This document shows, one piece after another, positions 31,896 to 40,923 of a stretch of 64,000 bases of DNA (the first letter of the stretch is position 1; every line of letters starts with the position of its first letter). Source of the DNA: Planctomycetota bacterium. GTDB lineage: Bacteria; Planctomycetota; UBA1135; GCA-002686595. Where the stretch lies: positions 248,001-312,000 of the forward strand of contig JAEUHY010000059.1 of assembly GCA_016795325.1 (NCBI GenBank). The letters run 5' to 3'. The translations under genes and the position numbers were made by a program. The notes beneath the pieces are model-generated. The model did no database searches, was not told the origin of the DNA, and saw only the letters and a program-made list of their open reading frames with translations.

Positions 31896-32462
31896 GTGGC
31901 TGACGACAAGTCGGACCGTCCGTCGGAACCCTCGAACTCCGTGCCGCCGCTCAAGACGGCGCCGCTCCGCGGCGACCTGTCCCGGCGCGGATTCTTCTCC
32001 GTGCTGGGCCTGGGCTGGGCGGTCTTCTCGGCCGCCACCGCCGCCGGACTCGGCGCCGTGGTGCGCTTCCTGATGCCCAACGTGCTCTACGAGCCGCCGC
32101 AGGAGTTCAAGATCGGCATCCCGTCCGAGTTCGCCGTCGGCGCGGTGGACGAGCGCTTCAAGGCGGCGTACGGCGTGTGGATCGTGCGCGAACCGACCGG
32201 GTTCTACGCGCTCTCGACGGTCTGCACGCACCTGGGCTGCACGCCCAACTGGCTCGCGGCGGACGAGAAGTTCAAGTGCCCCTGCCACGGCAGCGGCTTC
32301 GTGAAGACGGGCATCAACGTCGAAGGTCCCGCTCCGCGGCCGCTCGAGCGCTACAAGATCGCGCTGGCCGAAGACGGGCAGATCCTCGTCGACAAGAACA
32401 CGAAGTTCCAAGAGGAGAAGGGGCAGTGGTCGCTGGATGGCGCCTACCTCTTCTACGCCTAG
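31896..32462 (+). CDS. Rieske iron-sulfur protein of a bc-type complex
   Basis: The 188-residue protein carries a [2Fe-2S] cluster that accepts electrons from quinol. Residues 110-115 CTHLGC and 128-131 CPCH supply two Cys and two His ligands plus the disulfide Cys pair; FVKTGINVEGPAPRPLERYK follows as in cytochrome b6f/bc1 Rieske proteins. A twin-arginine motif (SRRGFF, 29-34) before a hydrophobic helix indicates Tat export with membrane anchoring. GTG start at 31896 in frame with these features; the 225 bp upstream hold the likely promoter of the whole cluster. Confidence 0.93.
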   Translation: MADDKSDRPSEPSNSVPPLKTAPLRGDLSRRGFFSVLGLGWAVFSAATAAGLGAVVRFLMPNVLYEPPQEFKIGIPSEFAVGAVDERFKAAYGVWIVREPTGFYALSTVCTHLGCTPNWLAADEKFKCPCHGSGFVKTGINVEGPAPRPLERYKIALAEDGQILVDKNTKFQEEKGQWSLDGAYLFYA

Positions 32463-32562
32463 TTCCTTCACGCCTCGCTCCAACACGCCTCGCGCCGCCC
32501 CCGCGCACTCGTCGTTCCCCCGTCGCACCGCCGTCTAGCAGCGCCGCGCGTCCCACCCGTCC

Positions 32563-33339
32563 ATGCAGAAGCTCTTCAAGTACGTCCGCGAGTCGCAGAT
32601 CTGGAAGTCCGTCTTCCGACACGGCTACCCGGACACGCCGCGCAACCGCACGCTGGCGGTGCTCTCGAACGTCTTCTTGCACCTGCATCCGGTCAAGGTG
32701 CGCCGCAGCGGCATCCGCCTGTCGTACACCTGGTGCATGGGGGGACTGACGTTCTTCCTGTTCCTGATCCTGACGCTGACCGGCCTGCTGCTGATGTTCT
32801 ATTACCGGCCGACGGCGGACCGGGCGTACGAGGACATCTTCGCCCTGCGCGAGCACGTGCCGATCGGCGTGATGCGCGAGATGCACCGCTGGGGCGCGCA
32901 CTTGATGGTGATCTCGGTGTGGCTGCACATGTACCGCGTGTTCCTCACCGGCTCGTACAAACCGCCGCGCGAGTTCAACTGGAATGTCGGCGTGATCCTG
33001 CTCGTCCTGACCCTGCTGCTGTCCTTCACCGGCTACCTGCTGCCGTGGGACCAGCTCGCGGTCTGGGCCATCACCGTCGGCACCAACATGGCGCGCGCGA
33101 CCCCGCTGCTCGGTCACGAGGGTCCGCTCGCGTCGGCGCTGAGTTTCGGCGGCATCGACTTCATCCACGCCGGCGACGACGTGCGCTTCGGTCTGCTCGC
33201 CGGACGCTTCGTGGGCGAGGGCGCCTTGCTGCGCTTCTACGTGCTGCACTGCGTCGGATTCCCGCTCATCGCGGCGACCTTGATGGCGGTCCACTTCTGG
33301 CGCGTCCGCAAGGACGGCGGCATCTCCGGGCCGCTCTAG
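32563..33339 (+). CDS. Cytochrome b, N-terminal haem-binding subunit
   Basis: The 258-residue protein is the PetB-like half of a split cytochrome b. Four haem ligands are spaced as in b6: H108 and H122 (14 apart), H229 and H244 (15 apart). Four transmembrane helices are visible (VRRSGIRLSYTW ahead of the first, then 63-80, 112-130, 143-160, 225-248), as is the quinol-site loop PWDQLAVWAITVGTNM. It carries an additional 50-residue N-terminus compared with b6. It sits 100 bp behind Rieske and ahead of the subunit-IV-like gene. Confidence 0.93.
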   Translation: MQKLFKYVRESQIWKSVFRHGYPDTPRNRTLAVLSNVFLHLHPVKVRRSGIRLSYTWCMGGLTFFLFLILTLTGLLLMFYYRPTADRAYEDIFALREHVPIGVMREMHRWGAHLMVISVWLHMYRVFLTGSYKPPREFNWNVGVILLVLTLLLSFTGYLLPWDQLAVWAITVGTNMARATPLLGHEGPLASALSFGGIDFIHAGDDVRFGLLAGRFVGEGALLRFYVLHCVGFPLIAATLMAVHFWRVRKDGGISGPL

Positions 33340-33483
33340 GTCCGTTCCTCGGCCTGATCCGCGGCCAGCTCAACTCCACCCGGTTCCGACGCTTCGTGCG
33401 CCGCGCTCGCGCGCGGCCGAACGAACCCGGCGCCAACCCCAACCCGGTCCGACCCAGTCCACTTCGAACCGACCGCTCTAGCG

Positions 33484-34653
33484 ATGCTCTCCACACTGGC
33501 CTCGATGTTGCCCGCGACGCTGGCGGCGCCCCTCGCCGGCGGCGGCGGCGGCCCGGTCGACGACGGTCCCGTCGCCGCGGCGATCAAGCACGCCGCCAAC
33601 TGGCTGACGGAGCCCACGCGCTACAGCGTGGCTTCGATCCTGGCGCTGATCGGCGTGCTGTACTTCCGACGCTTCTTCGCGAAGGTCTGGGTGGTCACGG
33701 CCTTCTTCGTGTTCTCGACCGCGTTCTTCGTGTTCGCGTTCCAGGACCCGAACTTCAACTCGATCATCACCAAGCCCGACAACGTCCCGATCATCATCCT
33801 GTTCGCGACGGTCGTGTTCTTCTCCTGGCTCTCGCTGCGCCGCGCCGTCATCAACGACGAGCGCACCAAGCGCGGGGAGCCGACGCTCGAGGGCGAGCTG
33901 GCCAAGCAGAAGGTCTTCACCTGGCCGGACCTCGTCTACAGCGAGTTGATCTGCATCGTGCTGTTCACGGCGGCGATGCTCGTGTGGTCGATCCTGATCA
34001 CCGCGCCGATCGAAGAGCCCGCTGCGACCGCGCGCACGCCCAACCCGTCGAAGGCGCCTTGGTACTTCCTCGGTCTGCAGGAACTGCTGGTGTACTTCGA
34101 TCCCTGGATCGCGGGCGTGATCCTGCCGAGCTTCATCATCGTCGGCCTGTGCGCGATCCCGTACATCGACACCAACCCCAAGGGCAACGGCTACTACACG
34201 TTCGAGGAGCGGCCCTTCGCGATCTCGTTCTTCTGGGTCGGGTTCCTTTTGTTCTGGGTGTCGTTCGTGATCCTCGGAACGTTCCTCCGCGGGCCGAACT
34301 GGTCGTTCTTCGGACCCTTCGAGTACTGGGACCTGCACAAGCTCGAGCCGATGGTCAACGTCGACCTCGCCACGTGGGTGTGGGTCGACATGCTCGACAA
34401 GCCGCGTCCCATCGATCCGTTCGTGCGCGAGGCCCCCGGCATCGTGTTGATGGTGGGCTACTTCCTCGTGCTGCCGCCGCTGCTGGGCAAGACGGTGATG
34501 CGCAAGATGGTCGCGGACATGGGCATGATCCGCTTCAACGTGTTCATGCACCTGTTCCTGTGGTTCGTCCTGATCCCGATCAAGATGGGCCTGCGCTGGA
34601 CGGTCAACCTGAAGTACTTCATCGGCATGCCCGAGTACTTCTTCAACGTGTGA
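33484..34653 (+). CDS. Cytochrome b C-terminal (subunit IV-like) protein, extended
   Basis: The 389-residue product contains the block TPNPSKAPWYFLGLQELLVY (about 180-200), the counterpart of the Qo-site PEWY region of subunit IV. It has roughly seven to eight hydrophobic helices, about twice the number of PetD, because two extra helices precede (VASILALIGVLYF and VVTAFFVFSTAFFVF) and two follow the family core. Fusion with a membrane module is likely. The last helices end LRWTVNLKYFIGMP. It follows the cytochrome b gene by 145 bp and precedes the multi-haem gene by 91 bp. Confidence 0.88.
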   Translation: MLSTLASMLPATLAAPLAGGGGGPVDDGPVAAAIKHAANWLTEPTRYSVASILALIGVLYFRRFFAKVWVVTAFFVFSTAFFVFAFQDPNFNSIITKPDNVPIIILFATVVFFSWLSLRRAVINDERTKRGEPTLEGELAKQKVFTWPDLVYSELICIVLFTAAMLVWSILITAPIEEPAATARTPNPSKAPWYFLGLQELLVYFDPWIAGVILPSFIIVGLCAIPYIDTNPKGNGYYTFEERPFAISFFWVGFLLFWVSFVILGTFLRGPNWSFFGPFEYWDLHKLEPMVNVDLATWVWVDMLDKPRPIDPFVREAPGIVLMVGYFLVLPPLLGKTVMRKMVADMGMIRFNVFMHLFLWFVLIPIKMGLRWTVNLKYFIGMPEYFFNV

Positions 34654-34743
34654 TGCCGACGATCGGCTTTTCGTCGGCGATGGGTCAAGCGGTGGTTGGA
34701 CAGCAGGAACGCAGGCGAGCGACGAGCAGGTACGGAGTGAAGC

Positions 34744-37700
34744 ATGGCTGATCGCGGCGACACGCACTACAGCGTCCCGGCGCTGAACAAGTGGTTCCTG
34801 GTCTCCAGCGTGGCGTTGTTCGCCTCGCTGGTCTGGATGGTCATCGACGACTGGAACCGTCCCTGGAAGCACTACCAGCGCGAGTTCGAGCAGATCGAAC
34901 TCAAGAAGGTCCGCCAGGAGGAGGAGCTGCTCACCCAGGCCGGCGCCATCGAGGCGGAGGCGCGCTTGAAGGAGCAAGTCGCCGCTGCGGAGACGGCGCT
35001 CACGTCACGCGAGAGCGAACTCGCGGCCGCCAAGGAAGAGCTGCGCTTGGCGAACGGCGACCTGTGGAACGCCGTCGAGGCCACCAAGAAGAAGATCTCG
35101 GCCTTCAACTGGGACCGCTACATCATCGAGGAGGAGCGCCGCAAGCTCGGCGACCTGACGCACAAGAAGGAGCTGATGGACGCCTCGGAGAAGGCGCTCA
35201 ACGACGCCAAGGGCGTGCAGGAAGCGCTCCAGCTCAAGAAGAACGAGATCGAGTCCAAGGTCAACAACCTGACCCGCGTGGTGTTCGACGCGCAGGCCTC
35301 TCTGGCCGCCGGGACGCGTGACCTCGCGCGCGTGAGAGGGCGACTCGCTCAACTCGATCCCGCCGCGATGAGCGGCCCCGAGAAGCTCGCCGACGTGATT
35401 CGCGACGCGCCGGGTCTGGACTTCGTGAAGCCCTCGCTGATGGTCAAGAAGGTCGTGCTCGACCGGCTGACCTTCGAGCTCAACTTCACGAAGAAGAAGC
35501 GCATCGACATGTGCCAGACGTGCCACCTCGGCGCGGAGCGCGCGGGCTTCGAAGCCGAACCGCAGCCGCACACGTCGCACCCCAGACTCGACCTGTTCGT
35601 CACGAACAAGTCGCCGCATCCGGTGAACCAGTTCGGTTGCACGATCTGCCACCGCGGTTCGGGCGAGGCGCTGGACTTCATTCGCGCCGACCACCGCCCG
35701 TCGGACAAGGACCAAGCCGCCGCATGGGCGGACGATCTGCACTGGCACAAGCAGCATCACTGGGACTACCCGATGCTGGCCTCGAACTTCACCGAGGCCT
35801 CCTGCGTGCAGTGCCACAAGACCTCGATGGACCTGATCTCGGCCGACGCGCCGGTGGTCAGCCGCGGCTACGAACTGGTCGAGCGCTACGGCTGCTATTC
35901 GTGCCACAAGATCGACTGGTTCCCGACCAAGCGTCGCCCGGGGCCCACGCTCACGAACTTGCGCGCCAAGCTGTCGAGCGAGTTCATCGCCTCGTGGATC
36001 GCCAATCCCAAGGAGTTCCGCCCGACGACCTGGATGCCGCAGTTCTTCCACTTGGAGAACTACGCCAAGGGTGAAACCGTCGCGATCTCGAAGTACGGCC
36101 AGGGCCGACCGATCGAAGGCGGCGAGTGGGACGACGCCGCGGTCGCAGCGATCACGGCGTTCCTCGAATCACGGGCGCCGGTCAAGCCGATGCCGGCGTT
36201 GCCGGTGGCGGGCGACGCGCACCGCGGCCGCGAGACGATGCGCCTGGTCGGCTGCCTCGCGTGCCACAACATGGCGCCGTACGGCGAAGAGCCCTCGCCC
36301 TCTGCGGACCTCGCGCTCCAACGCCGCGACACCAACGAGCACGGCCCCAACCTGCGCGGAGTGGCGACCAAGGTCACGCCCGAATGGCTCTTCGCCTGGA
36401 TCAAGAATCCCCAGGCTTACTGGTCCGAGACGCGGATGCCGAACCTGCGGCTCAGCGATCAGGAAGCCGCCGACATCACCGCGTACATCATGGAGGATCC
36501 CGACAAGATCTTCCGCGACGTCAAGCCGGGTTGGGAAGCCAAGAGCGTGTCGATGCCCGACACGCAGATGCACGAGGTGCTCGGCGAGCAGGCCCGCTGG
36601 CTGTTCTCGCGCGATGGGCGCGGCGTGATCGAGGCGCGCCTGGAGGGCCGCGACGACAAGGTGCGCTGGAACGACATCGGCGAGCTGAAGGTCGCTGTCG
36701 GCGAAAAGTTGGTCGGCCAGTACGGCTGCTTCTCGTGCCACGAGATCGAAGGCATGAAGGACTGGATGCCGATCGGCACCGAGCTCACGAACTGGGGCTC
36801 GAAGACGATCGACAAGCTGGATTTCGGTCCCGGCGCCTTCGAGTTCGGGCTCGACCCCAACTACCGCGAGGGCTGGCTGATGCAGAAGCTGCACGCGCCC
36901 CGCTCGTACGATCGCAAGAAGATCAAGAACCCGACCGAGCGGCTGCGCATGCCGTACTTCGCGTTCACCGACGAGCAGGCGCAGGCCATCACGACCTTCG
37001 TCGTCGGCTTGGTCGACGACGAGGTGCAACTGGCGAAGATGGTCCCGACGCCGGCGCAAAGCGCTGTGGACGCGGGGATGCGCGCGGTTCGGCAGAACAA
37101 CTGCGTGGCCTGCCACATGATCGATCCGGGCACGGTCACGTACCTGGACGAGAGCGGAGCTCAGCGCACGGTCGCCGCGGAAGTGCTCAACTTCGAGGAG
37201 CAGAGCGTTCCGTCGGCCCACTCGCTCGAGGCGCTCAAGAAGGACGCCGAGGAATTCGAGGCCGAAGAAGTCGCCTTCCGTGTGTTGCGCGCCGAGCCTG
37301 AGATCGGCGCCAAGCCGGGTGACAAGCTCTTCGTGCCGGTCGAGAAGCTCGTTGCGCTCACTCCGCCGAACGGCGGCGACTTGGTGCGCCTGGTCGCGGA
37401 CTACTACTACAAGGGCGTCGAGGTCCACGACCCCTCGCTCGGCGAGGGCGACGACGCGTTCCGCTACGAGAGCGCGGCGACCGACGACGGCTTCGGCGTC
37501 ACGGACGTCGACGGTCGGGTGCGCGACCACTCGGGTGAGCCCTACGACAAGGTCCGCTGGACCTTCGCTCCGCCGGTCCTGTGGGACGAAGGCGCCAAGG
37601 TGCAGCGCAACTGGTTCTTCTCGTTCCTCAAGGACGTGGTTCCGCTGCGCCACCAAGTCCGCGTGCGCATGCCGTCGTTCGACTTCGACAACGGCGAGGC

Positions 37701-38328
37701 GGAGGCGATCGCCGACTACTTCGCGCACAAGTCGGCCAAGGAGTGGCCGGCCAACGTGACGCGCACCTGGCGGCTCGCCAAGGGGCTCACTGCCGCCGAC
37801 GCCGCCCGCGAGTGCGGCGTGAGCACCGACACGCTGGTCGAGATCGAGCACGGCGGTCGCGCGGCCACCAAGGCCAACTTCGACAAGATCGCCAAGCACC
37901 TGGCGGCGACCAAGTTCCAGGCTCGGCCGGCGGTGGATCCGGACTATGAATTCAGCACGGTTCGTTCGGCGGCGCACCTGGCCGACCGGCGCGCCAAGGA
38001 CGAGGCTCACCTCACCAAGGGCGAGGCCCTGGCCGTGCGCGGGGTCAACTGCTTCCAATGCCACTTCCGGCTCGGTCAGCAGCCCGCGGCGGATCCGATC
38101 GGCTGGGCGCCGGACCTCAACCACACCCGCGACCGCCTCCGCGAGGACTGGGTGCGGGACTGGTTGGCGGATCCTGCGTTGATCTACCCTGGCACGGCCA
38201 TGCCCGCGAACTTCTCGGGCTCGCCGCCGCAGTACCAGGAGCACTACCCCAATTCGACCAACGCGGACCAGATCCAGGTCGTACTGGAGTGGCTCTACAA
38301 CTTCGACCGTATGTACATCCGCCAGTAG
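34744..38328 (+). CDS. Membrane-anchored octahaem c-type cytochrome
   Basis: The 1194-residue protein has an N-terminal membrane anchor (WFLVSSVALFASLVWMVIDD), a long coiled coil to about residue 205, then eight CxxCH haem sites at 257 (CQTCH), 299 (CTICH), 354 (CVQCH), 384 (CYSCH), 504 (CLACH), 662 (CFSCH), 787 (CVACH) and 1103 (CFQCH). Several sites sit in mono-haem cytochrome c domains with downstream Met candidates (WIANPKEFRPTTWMP; WIKNPQAYWSETRMP). It probably receives electrons from Rieske/cytochrome b and passes them to a soluble carrier. Residues about 1007-1055 read like a helix-turn-helix, unexpected in a periplasmic protein. Confidence 0.93.
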   Translation: MADRGDTHYSVPALNKWFLVSSVALFASLVWMVIDDWNRPWKHYQREFEQIELKKVRQEEELLTQAGAIEAEARLKEQVAAAETALTSRESELAAAKEELRLANGDLWNAVEATKKKISAFNWDRYIIEEERRKLGDLTHKKELMDASEKALNDAKGVQEALQLKKNEIESKVNNLTRVVFDAQASLAAGTRDLARVRGRLAQLDPAAMSGPEKLADVIRDAPGLDFVKPSLMVKKVVLDRLTFELNFTKKKRIDMCQTCHLGAERAGFEAEPQPHTSHPRLDLFVTNKSPHPVNQFGCTICHRGSGEALDFIRADHRPSDKDQAAAWADDLHWHKQHHWDYPMLASNFTEASCVQCHKTSMDLISADAPVVSRGYELVERYGCYSCHKIDWFPTKRRPGPTLTNLRAKLSSEFIASWIANPKEFRPTTWMPQFFHLENYAKGETVAISKYGQGRPIEGGEWDDAAVAAITAFLESRAPVKPMPALPVAGDAHRGRETMRLVGCLACHNMAPYGEEPSPSADLALQRRDTNEHGPNLRGVATKVTPEWLFAWIKNPQAYWSETRMPNLRLSDQEAADITAYIMEDPDKIFRDVKPGWEAKSVSMPDTQMHEVLGEQARWLFSRDGRGVIEARLEGRDDKVRWNDIGELKVAVGEKLVGQYGCFSCHEIEGMKDWMPIGTELTNWGSKTIDKLDFGPGAFEFGLDPNYREGWLMQKLHAPRSYDRKKIKNPTERLRMPYFAFTDEQAQAITTFVVGLVDDEVQLAKMVPTPAQSAVDAGMRAVRQNNCVACHMIDPGTVTYLDESGAQRTVAAEVLNFEEQSVPSAHSLEALKKDAEEFEAEEVAFRVLRAEPEIGAKPGDKLFVPVEKLVALTPPNGGDLVRLVADYYYKGVEVHDPSLGEGDDAFRYESAATDDGFGVTDVDGRVRDHSGEPYDKVRWTFAPPVLWDEGAKVQRNWFFSFLKDVVPLRHQVRVRMPSFDFDNGEAEAIADYFAHKSAKEWPANVTRTWRLAKGLTAADAARECGVSTDTLVEIEHGGRAATKANFDKIAKHLAATKFQARPAVDPDYEFSTVRSAAHLADRRAKDEAHLTKGEALAVRGVNCFQCHFRLGQQPAADPIGWAPDLNHTRDRLREDWVRDWLADPALIYPGTAMPANFSGSPPQYQEHYPNSTNADQIQVVLEWLYNFDRMYIRQ

Positions 38329-38404
38329 CATCATCGAGACTCTCGACGTCGCGCTCTGGCCGCTCCGACTTGACTCCACCTCGGCCACCCGCCGATCCAC
38401 CACC

Positions 38405-39124
38405 ATGAAGAACGTCACATTGTTCGCTGTTGTCGCGACGACCGGCCTCGCCGTCGCCTTCACCACCCCCTCCAAGCCGATCACGGGCGCCGGCACGGGC
38501 AAGATCGTCCTCGATGGCGCCAAGCCCGAAGTGAAGCCGCTCGCGATCGACGCGGCCAAGTTCCCCGACTGCGGCACGGTCGACACCACGAACGAGACGG
38601 TGCAAGTCGACGACAAGGGCGGCATCGCCAACGCCGTCGTGATCGTCGAGGTCGCCGGAGTCGAAGTGAAGGCGGCCGAGAAGCCGGTCCAACTCGATCA
38701 GAAGAACTGCCGCTTCACGCCGCACATCGCTGTGGTCACGAAGGGCACCACGGTCGAGTACCTCAACAGCGACAAGACGTCGCACAACGTCCACACCTTC
38801 CCGGGCAAGAACGACGCCATCAACAAGACCGTTCCCGCCGGCGGCAAGGAGTCGCAGAAGCTCGACAAGGAAGACCGCATCGAGATCAAGTGCGACATCC
38901 ATCCCTGGATGGCCTCGCACCTGATCGTCGCGGACTCGAACTTCTACGCCGTCACCGGCGCCGATGGCAGCTTCAAGATCGAAGGCCTGCCCAAGGGCGA
39001 GCACAAGGTGAAGGTCTGGCACGAAGTGTTCGGCAAGGCCGACGGCAAGATCACGGTCGCTGAGGACGGCTCGTCCGCGGCGGTCGAGATCAAGATGAGC
39101 GCCGAGAAGAAGAAGCGGAAGTAG
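38405..39124 (+). CDS. Secreted cupredoxin-like protein
   Basis: The 239-residue protein has a signal peptide (MKNVTLFAVVATTGLAVAFT) and a beta-sandwich with the type 1 copper set: His in SDKTSHNVHTF, then Cys, His and Met in IEIKCDIHPWMASH. The last 70 residues form a carboxypeptidase-regulatory-like strand domain (FYAVTGADGSFKIEGLPKGE, KVKVWHE) and a Lys-rich tail. It ends the Rieske/cytochrome cluster 76 bp behind the octahaem gene and is the natural soluble electron acceptor; a structural role is the alternative. Confidence 0.88.
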   Translation: MKNVTLFAVVATTGLAVAFTTPSKPITGAGTGKIVLDGAKPEVKPLAIDAAKFPDCGTVDTTNETVQVDDKGGIANAVVIVEVAGVEVKAAEKPVQLDQKNCRFTPHIAVVTKGTTVEYLNSDKTSHNVHTFPGKNDAINKTVPAGGKESQKLDKEDRIEIKCDIHPWMASHLIVADSNFYAVTGADGSFKIEGLPKGEHKVKVWHEVFGKADGKITVAEDGSSAAVEIKMSAEKKKRK

Positions 39125-39543
39125 TCCGCGTTTTCGGGCGGGGCTCAGCGCCCGCGTTCCAAACAGCGCCGGGCGCGCGCCTCCGCCGAGGCGCGCGCCC
39201 GGCGCGCTAGGTCTTGGTCCTCTCACCCGGACCGCAGCGCGTGGGCTCTTGCATACGCTTGGAGCGAACGAAGCCCAAGGGGCACCGCGCCAAGCGGTGA
39301 CGCGGCGATGGGTGAGCATTCCTTTGGCTGCACGCAGCGGGAGCGACCTGCCAGCGTGGCTGAGGTGAGCGTACGGTCCAAGTGCGCCTCATACACCGAG
39401 ATCGCGCGGTCGCAGTAGGTCCTGGTGAGAGAAGCGGGCTAGCTGTGACAGACGCCTTGCATCCGGCAGCACTCGGAGCGGCCGCTCCTGCGTACGATCG
39501 TTCCGCCGCGCATCGCAGCCGCGCGACTTGGGAGGATTCGAAA
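39125..39543. other. Intergenic region with hairpin
   Basis: Apart from the hairpin at 39166-39205 these 419 bp hold no gene I can support. The last part contains a GGGAGGATT ribosome-binding site for the PDZ protein gene. Confidence 0.6.
39166..39205. terminator. Long hairpin after the cytochrome cluster
   Basis: A perfect 18-bp stem (gcgccgggcgcgcgcctc against its complement) with the tetraloop cgcc lies 42 bp after the cupredoxin stop. The following ctaggtcttggtcc is only moderately T-rich, so it is a probable terminator and mRNA 3' protector. Confidence 0.65.
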
Positions 39544-40392
39544 ATGAGTTGGGTTCGACACTTCACCGTGGGTCTGTTCGTGATCTGCGCCATGCTTCCG
39601 CTGGCGTCCGCGCAGGAGCGTCAGGGGCGCCCGCCGCGAGCTGACTCGCGAGAGTCGCGCACCGCGCCCGCGGCGCCCAACGCGCCGGGGCAACTGGGCG
39701 TGGAGGTTTCGATCGACGAAGTCGGGCGCGTGCGCGTCGAGGGCTTTGCGCCGGGCTCGCCCGCCGAACGCGTCGGGATGCGCACCGGGGATCGCGTCGT
39801 CGCCGTCGAGGGTCGCGCGGTGGACAGCGTCGAGCGCGTGGTCGAACTGGTGCGCGCACGGCCCGCTGGCAGCGAGATCAAGTTGCGCCTGCGTCGCACG
39901 GTGGTGTTGCGGCTCGACGACCGGCAGCGCACCGAGGACGGTCGGCTCGCGCTCGGCTTGGTCCTCGGCGGCGAGGACGGCGGGCTGGAGGTCAGCTCCG
40001 CGCCGGCGGGCTACGCCGCTGCAGCGGCCGGATTGGCGGCCGGAGATCGAGTCGTCGAACTCGACGGCGTCGACCTCGCGAACCAGGGCCAGTTGGTGGA
40101 GCGGATGCGCAGGCTCGGCGCGGCGCGCTCGGTTCGCTTGAGCTTCGAGCGCGACGTGCGCGTGCGCTTGGGCGCCGCGGACGCCCAGGATGCACCGGCG
40201 CCGGAACCCGAAGCGCGCGGCGCTCGTCGCCGCGGCGCGGTCGCGCCCCTGCCCGCCCGTGAGCCGGCGATGCGCGACGTCGCCGGGGAGGTGGCTGCGC
40301 TGCGCCGCGAACTCGCGGCCCTGCGTGCGGAACTGGCTGAGCTGCGCAAGCTGCTGGGCGACGAGCTGTCGGCCGGTTCGAAGGGGCGCTGA
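39544..40392 (+). CDS. Exported protein with two PDZ domains
   Basis: The 282-residue product has a signal peptide (MSWVRHFTVGLFVICAMLPL) and two PDZ-like modules, the first with EGFAPGSPAERVGMRTGDRV and the second with SSAPAGYAAAAAGLAAGDRV, each giving a peptide-binding groove. A C-terminal coiled coil (VAALRRELAALRAELAELRK, residues about 245-270) suggests oligomerisation. No protease domain is present, so it is a scaffold rather than a DegP-type enzyme. ATG 39544 follows a GGAGG site. Confidence 0.88.
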   Translation: MSWVRHFTVGLFVICAMLPLASAQERQGRPPRADSRESRTAPAAPNAPGQLGVEVSIDEVGRVRVEGFAPGSPAERVGMRTGDRVVAVEGRAVDSVERVVELVRARPAGSEIKLRLRRTVVLRLDDRQRTEDGRLALGLVLGGEDGGLEVSSAPAGYAAAAAGLAAGDRVVELDGVDLANQGQLVERMRRLGAARSVRLSFERDVRVRLGAADAQDAPAPEPEARGARRRGAVAPLPAREPAMRDVAGEVAALRRELAALRAELAELRKLLGDELSAGSKGR

Positions 40393-40592
40393 GCGCCGGC
40401 AGTCTCCTGCTTACGAGTGTCGTCGAATCTCCCGCTGGCCTCGCCGCCCCTGGCGGCGTTGCTTCGGTTCGGCGACCCGTCGAACTCGCCTGGAATCCTC
40501 GCGCCGGGCCGGGAACGCCGATCCCAGCGACATCTTCGACCGCCCGCGGAACCAGAGGACTCTAGGGCGGCAGCCGGTCGCGCCGGTCGGGG

Positions 40593-40886
40593 CTACCAGC
40601 GCTCCAGCAACGGCGCCAAGGCAGCTAGGCAACGTCGGTCCATGAGCTCGGACTGCTCGCGGGCGCCGCGGCCCGCACGCTCCAGACGCGCTCTCACCGC
40701 GGCCAGCACAAGAGCGCGCAGGCGGGGCGGCGAACGCAGCGCTCGCCGCACCAGCGGCAACTCGCGAGCGGCGACGTCGGCGGGTGCGCCGGCCTTGCGG
40801 CGCAGTCGCTCGAGGGTTCGCTGGGGATCGTCGTAGGGCGTCAAGCTGAGGGGGGCCGCGAGTGTCCTCGCGCATGCCCCCGGCAA
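40593..40886 (-). CDS. Small hypothetical protein
   Basis: A 97-residue frame 37 bp downstream of the HDOD gene on the same strand encodes a helical, Arg/Leu-rich protein (LERLRRKAGAPADVAARELP; LVLAAVRARLERAGRG). Its amphipathic pattern looks coding, but the start would be TTG and the alternative frame on the same strand is also open. No family recognised. Confidence 0.4.
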   Translation of the reverse strand: MPGACARTLAAPLSLTPYDDPQRTLERLRRKAGAPADVAARELPLVRRALRSPPRLRALVLAAVRARLERAGRGAREQSELMDRRCLAALAPLLERW

Positions 40887-40923
40887 TCCTACGCCGCTCG
40901 CAGCGAGCGGGTCGGCGCGCGCG

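Noticed and set aside
36169..38631. 820-codon open frame on the - strand
   Set aside because: Antisense to the octahaem cytochrome with eight CxxCH motifs; no independent support.
40411..40875. Alternative 154-codon open frame on the - strand
   Set aside because: Lower-quality composition than the 97-codon frame in the same place, and its 3' part runs through sequence with no coding character.
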